Source: an uncultured Litoreibacter sp.
GTDB lineage: Bacteria; Pseudomonadota; Alphaproteobacteria; Rhodobacterales; Rhodobacteraceae
Assembly: GCA_937928335.1 (NCBI GenBank)
Contig: CALFWN010000168.1
Span: 1-8,251 of the forward strand
Direction of reading: 5' to 3'
Length of the DNA: 8,251 bases
In this document: piece by piece, positions 1 through 5,734 of the stretch
Layout: the number at the start of each line of letters is the position of its first letter
How positions within the stretch are numbered: position 1 is the stretch's first letter
Program-made: the position numbers and the translations under genes
Notes under the pieces: model-generated
Seen by the model: only the letters and a program-made list of their open reading frames with translations
Databases searched by the model: none
What the model was told of the DNA's origin: nothing

Positions 1-459
1 CAGCCCACGCATGATTTGCCGTTCTTTTTCAATGGGTTGATACGGGTCCGTGTTGGTCCCGATACCCATCACCCGCGGCACATAATTCTTCGCCCGCAGC
101 TCCCGTTTCAGCAGCCCCGGCGCATCCGGTCTGGCAATCAACCGCGTCTCGAAATCCAGCCCCGGCGACATCCCCAGATAGGCATGGCTTGGCCGCGCAA
201 AGCAGTAGACGCAGCCATGTTCACATCCACGATAAGGGTTAATGGATCGGTCGAAATGCAGATCCGGCGAGCTGTTGCGCGTGATCACCCTGCGCGGCAG
301 CTCGACGCTGACCTCAGTGCGCAGGGGCGGCAGTTCCTCATCACGCCCCCAACCATCGTCGATGCCCACATTTACCAATGATTCAAAGCGGTTGGTCAGG
401 TTTGTTGACGCACCCCGCCCCGGCCTGCGGCGGGGGTCCAACTGTGGTTTCAATTCCAT
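1..459 (-). CDS. PA0069-family radical SAM protein (SplB/COG1533-like), 3' part cut off by window edge
   Basis: The first 153 residues of a gene that runs out of the left edge. The frame is open from ATG 459 to base 1. A CxxxCxxC radical SAM cluster (Cys79, Cys83, Cys86, in the context NPYRGCEHGCVYCFARPSHAY) binds the [4Fe-4S]/SAM centre. The later stretch GTNTDPYQPIEKERQIMRGL (about 134-153) is the hallmark of the PA0069 family, annotated as 'DNA repair photolyase-like' (COG1533) by similarity to spore photoproduct lyase. The real substrate of this family is not established as far as I know. The N-terminal 70 residues are a basic, proline-rich lead-in. There is no clear Shine-Dalgarno sequence before the ATG, and the upstream promoter elements place the transcript start at or very near it, so the message may be leaderless. 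A LexA-type operator sits 13 bases upstream, which fits a DNA-damage role. Family assignment is firm; function is inferred. Confidence 0.9.
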   Translation of the reverse strand, partial: MELKPQLDPRRRPGRGASTNLTNRFESLVNVGIDDGWGRDEELPPLRTEVSVELPRRVITRNSSPDLHFDRSINPYRGCEHGCVYCFARPSHAYLGMSPGLDFETRLIARPDAPGLLKRELRAKNYVPRVMGIGTNTDPYQPIEKERQIMRGL

Positions 460-465
460 GCGAGA

Positions 466-494
466 ACGCTAGAACATAACAAGAACATCTGCAA
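466..494 (-). promoter_or_regulatory. Possible promoter of the radical SAM gene
   Basis: On the minus strand, TTGCAG (489-494) and TAGCGT (466-471) are separated by exactly 17 bases, and those 17 bases contain the LexA box. Six bases lie between the -10 element and the A of the ATG, so transcription would start at or just before the start codon. The TTG of the -35 and the T, A and final T of the -10 match consensus; the remaining positions do not. The placement around the operator is the main support. Confidence 0.4.
472..486 (-). promoter_or_regulatory. Putative LexA (SOS) operator
   Basis: On the minus strand this reads GTTCTTGTTATGTTC, an exact match to GTTC-N7-GTTC, the direct-repeat LexA box known in Rhodobacter, Caulobacter and rhizobia (unlike the enterobacterial CTG-N10-CAG). 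A third GAAC lies at 464-467 with a 4-base gap, so GAAC occurs three times in 23 bases. The box fills the -35/-10 spacer of the likely promoter of the radical SAM gene, a natural place for a repressor. It is also about 110 bases upstream of the divergent corrinoid gene, but control of that gene is less likely. Confidence 0.7.
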
Positions 495-597
495 GAGAAG
501 GTCGGTCCTGCATTAACCAATGTCGCAATTCCCATTGCGTGGGCAAAGCGATGGGGGCAACACTTCGTCAACATATGTCACCCGAAAAGGCTCCGCC

Positions 598-1302
598 ATG
601 TCAGACGAAGAAGACGACATCATCCTCAGCGAACTCAATGACGAGGACCTTGTCGCGCAAATGTTCGATGACCTGTATGACGGTCTGAAAGAAGAGATCG
701 AGGAAGGCGTCAACATCCTGCTGGAACGCGGCTGGGAGCCCTACCGCGTCCTGACCGAGGCGCTGGTCGGCGGCATGACCATCGTCGGCAACGACTTCCG
801 GGACGGAATTCTCTTTGTTCCAGAGGTACTTCTGGCCGCCAACGCGATGAAAGGCGGCATGGCGATCCTGAAGCCTCTGCTGGCCGAAACCGGCGCACCG
901 CGCGTCGGCAAGATGGTCATCGGCACCGTCAAAGGCGACATTCACGACATCGGCAAGAACCTTGTCGGCATGATGATGGAAGGTGCAGGCTTCGAGATTG
1001 TCGATCTTGGCATCAACAACTCGGTCGAGGACTACTTCGCAGCACTTGACGCCGAACAGCCCGATATATTGGGCATGTCTGCCCTGTTGACCACCACCAT
1101 GCCTTACATGAAAGTGGTTATCGACAGCCTTGTCGAAAAGGGCCGTCGCGATGACTACACCGTGCTGGTCGGCGGCGCGCCTCTGAACGAGGAATTTGGC
1201 AAGGCCATCGGGGCCGATGCCTATTGCCGGGACGCGGCCGTGGCTGTTGAGACCGCCAAGGAATTCATGGCCCGCAAACATAACCAACTCGCTGCAGGAT
1301 AA
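598..1302 (+). CDS. Corrinoid (B12-binding) protein, likely cobalamin module of a split methionine synthase
   Basis: A 234-residue cobalamin carrier. Residues about 15-98 form the helical B12 'cap' domain (GWEPYRVL...VGNDFRDGILFVPEVLLAANAM), and about 102-228 form the Rossmann-like B12-binding domain. The axial-ligand motif DxHxxG is GDIHDIG (Asp114, His116, Gly119). The SxL motif is SALLTTTM (161-168) and the GG motif is GGAPLNEEFG (192-201). This is the architecture of MtbC/MttC-type corrinoid proteins and of the middle of MetH, with no homocysteine or folate domain. Rhodobacterales often lack full-length MetH and, as I recall from work on Phaeobacter inhibens, use a three-part methionine synthase whose B12 part is such a protein. 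The alternative is a corrinoid partner of an MttB-like methyltransferase; no such enzyme lies in the window. The start was chosen because AAAAGG (585-590) is 7 bases before ATG 598; an in-frame ATG at 520 has no ribosome site. No cobalamin or SAM riboswitch is evident in the 138 bases between this gene and the divergent one. It is the first gene of the rightward block. Confidence 0.92.
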   Translation: MSDEEDDIILSELNDEDLVAQMFDDLYDGLKEEIEEGVNILLERGWEPYRVLTEALVGGMTIVGNDFRDGILFVPEVLLAANAMKGGMAILKPLLAETGAPRVGKMVIGTVKGDIHDIGKNLVGMMMEGAGFEIVDLGINNSVEDYFAALDAEQPDILGMSALLTTTMPYMKVVIDSLVEKGRRDDYTVLVGGAPLNEEFGKAIGADAYCRDAAVAVETAKEFMARKHNQLAAG

Positions 1303-1343
1303 GCCTTTTATCGGCGCGGCGACCTGACAGAGGAGCCGCCCGG

Positions 1344-1964
1344 ATGGCCGCTTACAGACTGCATTTGTCAAAGGGCACGGTCGCGCTGGCCGTGCATATT
1401 GCCCTCAATGAGGTGGGCGCGGAATATGATCTGGTCTGGGTCGATTTCGCCTCCGGGGCGCAGGGCAAACCGGACTATCTGGCGCTCAACCCCAAAGGCC
1501 GGGTGCCCGCGCTCGAAACCCCGGACGGCATATTGACCGAAACCTCTGCCATCCTTGGCTACCTGTCTGAGAGTTTCCCCGATGCGGGGCTGATGCCGGA
1601 TGACATCTGGGGCCGCGCCAAACTGGCCGAGCTGCATCTCTTTCTCGCGGCCACGGCCCATATCAACCACGCCCACAAGATGCGCGGCCACCGCTGGTCC
1701 GACGACCCCGATACCTACCCGGCGATGAGGGCCAAGGTTCCCGCCAATATGACCGAGAACGCCGCATTGATTGAGCAAAACTACCTTGCAGGCCCCTACG
1801 TGCTGGGGGAGCGCTACTCCACCGCCGATATCTACCTCTTTACCATCTCCCGCTGGCTGGAGGGCGACGGGGTCGACATGGCCCAATTCCCGGCGCTGTC
1901 CGCCTTTCTGGACCGCATGTCCGCGCGCCCTGCGGTTGCATCTGCGCTGGAACTGCATAGCTGA
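1344..1964 (+). CDS. Glutathione S-transferase family protein, beta-class-like but lacking the beta-class Cys/Tyr
   Basis: A 206-residue protein with the two-domain GST layout. The N-terminal thioredoxin fold (1-80) includes NPKGRVPALETPDG (49-62), holding the cis-proline loop, and ETSAIL (66-71), which binds the gamma-glutamyl group. The helical C-terminal domain (about 88-200) has STADIYLF (159-166), the N-capping-box region of helix 6. It aligns well with E. coli GstA: His106 falls on E. coli His106. However, E. coli Tyr5 and Cys10 correspond to Leu8 and Val13 here; Ser9 is the only nearby hydroxyl residue. Conjugating activity of the usual beta type is therefore doubtful. A strong GAGGAG (1330-1335) lies 8 bases before the ATG. 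The gene sits 41 bases after the corrinoid gene on the same strand, so it is probably co-transcribed. Its role beside a B12 carrier is unknown; thiol handling or reductive maintenance of cobalamin is a guess. Confidence 0.92.
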   Translation: MAAYRLHLSKGTVALAVHIALNEVGAEYDLVWVDFASGAQGKPDYLALNPKGRVPALETPDGILTETSAILGYLSESFPDAGLMPDDIWGRAKLAELHLFLAATAHINHAHKMRGHRWSDDPDTYPAMRAKVPANMTENAALIEQNYLAGPYVLGERYSTADIYLFTISRWLEGDGVDMAQFPALSAFLDRMSARPAVASALELHS

Positions 1965-1987
1965 TATTGCGAAAGGGGGCCCTGCCC

Positions 1988-2182
1988 GTGCCATTTACCC
2001 GCCTCGCCCTGATCTTGTGCTACGTGCTGAGCGCCGCAGCCCTCACCGTGTTTCTGCTCGCGCAGCTGCAACCGCAAGGCCCGGACGCGGGGCGCGGCGC
2101 ATCGATGATCCTGCCGCTGGTCATGCTGGCTGGTCTGGCGATCCGGTCCCTGCAGAAAAGGCATGACCGTGACGACCCCTGA
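1988..2182 (+). CDS. Small two-helix membrane protein, function unknown
   Basis: A 64-residue protein starting at GTG 1988. Two hydrophobic segments are seen, about residues 6-27 (LALILCYVLSAAALTVFLLA) and 39-53 (SMILPLVMLAGLAIR), joined by a short polar loop and followed by a basic, charged tail (KRHDRDDP). This is consistent with a hairpin in the inner membrane. The GTG start is preferred over an in-frame TTG at 1967 because AAAGGGGG (1972-1979) lies 8 bases upstream of the GTG. The gene begins 23 bases after the GST stop and its end overlaps the DUF1638 gene by about 20 bases, so it belongs to the same transcript. I recognise no family. It could be a membrane anchor or regulator for its neighbours, but nothing in the sequence proves this. 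Confidence 0.7.
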   Translation: MPFTRLALILCYVLSAAALTVFLLAQLQPQGPDAGRGASMILPLVMLAGLAIRSLQKRHDRDDP

Positions 2183-2798
2183 CGACGTTCAGCTGACCCG
2201 GGACGGGCTTGCGGCACAAGGCAACGGGCGCATCCTGCTGCTGGCCTGCGGTGCTCTCGCGCGCGAGATCATCGCATTGCAAAAGGCCAATGGCTGGGAG
2301 CATATGGTGCTGGCCTGCCTGCCCGCCATCTACCACAACACGCCCGACAAGATCGTGCCGGCCATCCGCGAGGCCGTGGCCCGGCACCGCGATGAATATG
2401 ACGAGATATTCGTGGTCTATGCCGATTGCGGCACTGGCGGGTTGTTGCAAGCCGCCTGCGCCGAGATGGGCGTCAAAATGGTGCAAGGCCCGCATTGCTA
2501 CAGCTTTTTCGAAGGCAATGACGCGTTTGCCGCCCGCGACGAGATCACCGCCTTCTACCTCACCGATTTTCTGGTCCGGCAATTTGATGCTTTCGTGACC
2601 AAGCCGCTGGGCCTCGACCGCCACCCGCAGCTGCGCGATATGTATTTCGAGCATTACGAGAAACTGGTCTATCAGGCCCAGACAAAAGACCCCGCGCTCG
2701 AGGCCAAAGCCCGCGACTGTGCCGCAAAACTGGGGCTTGCCTATGAATATCGCTTTACCGGCTACGGCGACCTGGAAACCGCGCTCTCGGGGCTCTGA
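2163..2798 (+). CDS. DUF1638 domain-containing protein
   Basis: A soluble protein of about 211 residues, nearly all of it DUF1638. Recognisable stretches are RILLLACGALAREIIAL (23-39), ACLPAIYHNTPDKIVPAI (51-68), YADCGTGG (86-93) and QGPHCYSFFEGNDAF (108-122). Potential metal or corrinoid ligands are Cys29, Cys52, His58, Cys89, Cys99, His111 and Cys112, most of them inside the best-looking motifs. DUF1638 proteins are known near corrinoid methyltransferase genes in methanogens and in Rhodobacterales, so co-occurrence with the B12 protein here is likely functional; the biochemical role is not known to me. The start is ambiguous: AAAAGG (2156-2161) is only 1 base from ATG 2163 but 7 bases from the in-frame GTG at 2169, so translation may really begin at 2169. 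It is the last gene of the block and converges on sufE with only 50 bases between them and no strong terminator hairpin. Confidence 0.9.
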   Translation: MTVTTPDDVQLTRDGLAAQGNGRILLLACGALAREIIALQKANGWEHMVLACLPAIYHNTPDKIVPAIREAVARHRDEYDEIFVVYADCGTGGLLQAACAEMGVKMVQGPHCYSFFEGNDAFAARDEITAFYLTDFLVRQFDAFVTKPLGLDRHPQLRDMYFEHYEKLVYQAQTKDPALEAKARDCAAKLGLAYEYRFTGYGDLETALSGL

Positions 2799-2848
2799 GC
2801 CACACCGATCTTTCCATGTTTACAAATATCCTCCCCGAAGGGCCGCTC

Positions 2849-3262
2849 TCAGCCCAGCGCCACGGCCGCCACGCCGCGAATCCGCTCCACCATCGCCCTT
2901 AACCCGTTCGAGCGCTGCGCGGACAGGTGATCGTTCAGACCCAGACGCGCCAGCTCCGCGCCTGCATCAACCTTGACCACTTCCGACAGGCTCAGCCCGG
3001 AATAAAGCGCGTGCAGCACGGCAATCAGGCCACGCACGATCATCGCGTCGCTTTCGCCCTCGAAGGTGAAGATATCTCCCTCGATTGTCGGATGCAGCCA
3101 GACCTGGCTCGCGCAGCCGTCAACCTTGGTGGCAGGCACTTTCAACGCATCGTCCAATGCGGGCATGGCCTTGCCCAGATCAATCACCTCGCGGTAGCGA
3201 TCTTCCCAATCGTCAAGAAACGCGAAGGTCTCCACGATCTCTTCAAATCTGTCTTGTGCCAT
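2849..3262 (-). CDS. sufE: Cysteine desulfuration protein SufE
   Basis: A 137-residue protein, the normal SufE length. SufE accepts persulfide sulfur from the cysteine desulfurase SufS and passes it to the Fe-S scaffold. The acceptor cysteine is Cys50 in the motif KVDGCASQVWL (46-56), matching Cys51 of E. coli SufE. Other family signatures are FAFLDDWEDRY (13-23), ESDAMIVRGLIAVL (70-83) and the C-terminal GLNDHLSAQRSNGLRAM (108-124). The start MAQDRFEEIV was chosen because family members begin there; the frame stays open upstream to 3559, but that extension is not SufE-like and overlaps the divergent lipoprotein gene. Only a weak GCAGG precedes the ATG. No other suf gene is in the window, so this copy is separate from any suf operon. 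Confidence 0.95.
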   Translation of the reverse strand: MAQDRFEEIVETFAFLDDWEDRYREVIDLGKAMPALDDALKVPATKVDGCASQVWLHPTIEGDIFTFEGESDAMIVRGLIAVLHALYSGLSLSEVVKVDAGAELARLGLNDHLSAQRSNGLRAMVERIRGVAAVALG

Positions 3263-3410
3263 CTGCCTGCTTTCTGCGCCGCGCCTGTCTCCGCAGGTAT
3301 AGCCAAGCTGTGCCGCGCGTCCACCACCTTTGGCTTTCCAAATCCCGGATGATGCGCTACCCCTTTTTGCTATGAACGCGGCGGAGAAGACCGCTCTACA
3401 GGTGGACCTG

Positions 3411-3881
3411 ATGAAAACTGACCGGATGAAAACACCTTTGCTGGCCGTCTTGGCCCTCTCCCTGACGCTGAGCGCCTGTGGGCGCGTGGCAGAGAGCAGG
3501 CTCAACCCCTTCAACTGGTTTGGCCGCGAAAGCGTGGAAACGGTGGCGGCCAATGCCAATGTCCCGACAGATGGCAGGCAGCTGGTGGATCAGGTCACGG
3601 AGCTGGCCGTTGATCCGACGCCGGGTGGGGCAATCATCCGGGCCGTGGGCCTGCCGCCTGCGCAGGGCTTCTGGGATGCAGAGCTGGTGCGCGTCAACAG
3701 CGCCGATCCCTCCCTGGCGGTCTATGAGTTCCGGGTGCTGCCACCGTTGGAGCGCCGGGCGCAATCCACACCGCAATCGCGCGAAATCATCGCAGGCGCC
3801 GCGCTCAGCAATCGGCAGCTGGCCAGCATTCGCGGCATCGTGGTGCGCGGGCAGCGCAGCCAGCGCACGGTAAGCCGCTAA
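3411..3881 (+). CDS. Putative outer-membrane lipoprotein, hypothetical
   Basis: A 156-residue protein with a lipoprotein signal peptide: a basic start (MKTDRMK), a hydrophobic core PLLAVLALSLTL (9-20) and a lipobox LSAC with the lipidated Cys23. Gly at +2 rather than Asp suggests no inner-membrane retention by the enterobacterial rule. The mature part begins GRVAESRLNPFNWFGRE and includes TPGGAIIRAVGLPPAQGFWDAELV and a basic, Gln/Arg-rich C-terminus. I recognise no named domain; it resembles short hypothetical proteins seen across Roseobacter genomes. AGGTGGA (3400-3406) lies 4 bases before ATG 3411; a second ATG at 3426 would give a more typical signal peptide (Cys18) but has a weaker ribosome site. 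Its TAA overlaps the TAG of the convergent rnd gene, so neither gene has its own intergenic terminator. Confidence 0.8.
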   Translation: MKTDRMKTPLLAVLALSLTLSACGRVAESRLNPFNWFGRESVETVAANANVPTDGRQLVDQVTELAVDPTPGGAIIRAVGLPPAQGFWDAELVRVNSADPSLAVYEFRVLPPLERRAQSTPQSREIIAGAALSNRQLASIRGIVVRGQRSQRTVSR

Positions 3882-5041
3882 ATCTCGATTATTTTGACGG
3901 TGGAGCCATCCGCCGTCAAAGCCACCTCGCCGCCGCAGAGGCGCAGCGCGTCGGTGCCGAACACTTCCCTGCGCCATCCCGACAGCGCCAGACCGTCGCG
4001 TTCACCCAGGGCGATACTGTCCAGCTCCGCCGCCGTCGCAATCAGCTTTTGGGCAACACCAGCCTGCTCTGCCTTGGCTTTCAGCAACACCCGCAACAGA
4101 TCGGCCAAAGCGGCGTTGATCGCGCTTTTGTCGCGGGGGGCTGGTACTTTTGGCATGTCGCCGGGATCACAGGCGAGCCCGGCCGCGACGGCTGCGAGAA
4201 TACCTTCGGCAATCTCGCCTTTGCGCGCTTCACGCAGCAGCAGCCGGGTTTTGCTCAGATCGGAATGGGCCTTAGGCTTGGCAGAGGCCAGCTCCAGCAA
4301 TGCGTCATCCTTGTAGACCCGGCTGCGCGGCACGTTCTTGCTCTGCGCATACTCCTCGCGGAACCGCGCCAGCTCGCGGACAATGGCCAGAAATTTCGGC
4401 GCGTTGGTGCGCACCTTGACCCGACGCCAGGCATTTTCTGGTTGCACCACATAGGTTTCCGGCGCGCGCAGCACGGCCATTTCTTCCTCCACCCAGGCAC
4501 GCCGCTTGGTGCGGGTCAATCGGGCGGACAGGTATTCGTAGATGTCGCGCAGATGGGTCACATCGGCCAGCGCATAATTCTTCTGCGCATCCGACAGCGG
4601 ACGCCGCGACCAGTCGGTGAAGCGCGAGGATTTGTCGACGCTTTCCTTGGCGATCTTGCGCACCAGCGTCTCATAGCCGACCTGCTCGCCAAAATTGCAC
4701 ACCATCGCGGCAACCTGCGTGTCAAACAATGGCGCGGGAATGACGCCGCCCTCGACATAGAAAATCTCAAGATCCTGACGCGCGGCATGGAAAACCTTGA
4801 CCACCGCCTCGTCACGGAACAGGTCGTAGAGCGGCTCAAGCGACATGTCCGCCCCCTCAATCGGGTCAACCAGAACCGCGTCCTGCTCGGGGTCGTCACC
4901 GGGCACGGCAAGCTGGATCAGGCACAGCTTCGCGTAATAGGTCCGCTCGCGCAAAAACTCCGTGTCAACGGTGACATAGGCAAATTTAGCGACATGCGCG
5001 CAATATGCGGCAAGCTCTTTGGTGGTGGTGATGGTTTTCAT
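3878..5041 (-). CDS. rnd: Ribonuclease D
   Basis: A 387-residue 3'-5' exoribonuclease of the DEDDy family, which trims the 3' ends of tRNA precursors and other stable RNAs. Exo I is TVDTEFLRER with Asp26 and Glu28. Exo II is HAARQDLE with Asp90. Exo III is NYALADVTHL with Tyr156 and Asp160. These are the four metal-binding acidic residues plus the catalytic tyrosine. An HRDC-type RNA-binding domain follows at about 205-285 (KFLAIVRELARFREEYA), and then a less conserved C-terminal helical region. The start MKTITTTKELAAY matches family N-termini; the frame extends upstream to 5104, but that extension does not look like RNase D. The gene follows purN on the same strand after a 90-base gap that contains a possible promoter. 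The stop codon overlaps the convergent lipoprotein stop. Confidence 0.96.
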   Translation of the reverse strand: MKTITTTKELAAYCAHVAKFAYVTVDTEFLRERTYYAKLCLIQLAVPGDDPEQDAVLVDPIEGADMSLEPLYDLFRDEAVVKVFHAARQDLEIFYVEGGVIPAPLFDTQVAAMVCNFGEQVGYETLVRKIAKESVDKSSRFTDWSRRPLSDAQKNYALADVTHLRDIYEYLSARLTRTKRRAWVEEEMAVLRAPETYVVQPENAWRRVKVRTNAPKFLAIVRELARFREEYAQSKNVPRSRVYKDDALLELASAKPKAHSDLSKTRLLLREARKGEIAEGILAAVAAGLACDPGDMPKVPAPRDKSAINAALADLLRVLLKAKAEQAGVAQKLIATAAELDSIALGERDGLALSGWRREVFGTDALRLCGGEVALTADGSTVKIIEI

Positions 5042-5092
5042 ATGGGTCCGGTGTTTGGTTTTGCTTGCTTCAGGCCGCCCACCGACCCAATT

Positions 5093-5098
5093 TTTATA
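5093..5098 (-). promoter_or_regulatory. Possible -10 element for rnd
   Basis: The minus strand reads TATAAA in an AT-rich patch (5090-5135) between purN and rnd, about 52 bases before the rnd start. At a 17-base spacing the -35 would be TTTCTA, a poor match. Support is limited to the -10 match, the local AT-richness and the location; read-through from purMN is an alternative. Confidence 0.3.
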
Positions 5099-5131
5099 CG
5101 CCAATACACCAAAAATAGAAAGAGAGAGAAA

Positions 5132-5734
5132 TCACGTTGCGTCACTTTTCCAATCACGCCGCTGCCTGTCTCCGGCGGCAAACCTGCGCAGGGTGGCCGG
5201 GTAAATCTGATGCTCAAGATGCAGCACTTTCTCGGCAAGACTGCCCGGCGTTTCGCCCGCAGCAATATCGACACGGGCCTGACACAGGATGGGGCCGCCA
5301 TCCAGCTCGGCGGTGGCCTCATGCACGCTGCACCCCGCCTGCGCATCCCCCGCCTCCAGCGCGCGGGCATGGGTGTGAAGCCCTTTGTATTTCGGCAAAA
5401 GCGAGGGGTGGATATTCAGCATCCTGCCCGACCATTTCTCCATGAAAGACGGCGTCAGGATGCGCATGAAACCGGCCAGACAGATGATGTCAGCCCCTGC
5501 CCGTTCCAGATGAACATTCAGCTCTGCCTCAAACCCCTCGCGGTCCGCCCCAAAGGGCCGGTGATCCACCGCCGCCGTGGCCACACCGAGCTTTGCGGCG
5601 CGCGCCAGACCGCTGGCACCGGGGTCATTTGACAAGACCAGACAAGGCCGTGCGGGGTGATCCCCGGTCATGCTCTCCACCAGCTTGAGCATGTTGGACC
5701 CGCCGCCCGAAATCAGGATCGCGACGCCTTTCAA
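5132..5734 (-). CDS. purN: Phosphoribosylglycinamide formyltransferase
   Basis: A 200-residue GAR transformylase. It transfers the formyl group of 10-formyltetrahydrofolate to GAR, the third step of de novo purine synthesis. The phosphate-binding loop is SGGGSNM (9-15). The catalytic triad is Asn107 and His109 in [12 protein letters not shown] (107-118) plus Asp145 in ELDGGPI (143-149). Also present are the family blocks LAGFMRIL (86-93) and CSVHEAT (135-141). The start is a TTG at 5732-5734, part of the string TTGA that also supplies the purM stop. The preceding codons in frame are non-start codons, and the second residue onward ([11 protein letters not shown]) is the normal N-terminus, so the TTG start is well supported. 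Overlap with purM implies translational coupling. Confidence 0.96.
   Translation of the reverse strand: MKGVAILISGGGSNMLKLVESMTGDHPARPCLVLSNDPGASGLARAAKLGVATAAVDHRPFGADREGFEAELNVHLERAGADIICLAGFMRILTPSFMEKWSGRMLNIHPSLLPKYKGLHTHARALEAGDAQAGCSVHEATAELDGGPILCQARVDIAAGETPGSLAEKVLHLEHQIYPATLRRFAAGDRQRRDWKSDAT

Noticed and set aside
520..597. N-terminal extension of the corrinoid protein to ATG 520
   Set aside because: No ribosome site at 520, and the extra 26 residues do not look like the family; ATG 598 has AAAAGG at good spacing.
460..597. Cobalamin or SAM riboswitch upstream of the corrinoid gene
   Set aside because: The region is only 138 bases and shows no B12-box-like or SAM-II-like conserved strings.
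601..1371. A 256-residue open frame on the minus strand opposite the corrinoid gene
   Set aside because: It mirrors a well-supported B12-binding protein and is rich in His/Asp runs typical of the antisense of GC-rich genes; it resembles no family.
2799..2848. Terminator between the DUF1638 gene and sufE
   Set aside because: Only a 4-base stem (GGCT-CTG-AGCC) at the DUF1638 stop and no T-run; not enough to call.
3263..3559. N-terminal extension of SufE to 3559
   Set aside because: The extra 99 residues are basic and not SufE-like, and would overlap the lipoprotein start; SufE proteins begin near MAQDRFEEIV.
4049..5632. A 527-residue plus-strand open frame across rnd and purN
   Set aside because: It lies antisense to two genes with complete catalytic motifs and shows no recognisable domain; GC-rich antisense frames are often long.
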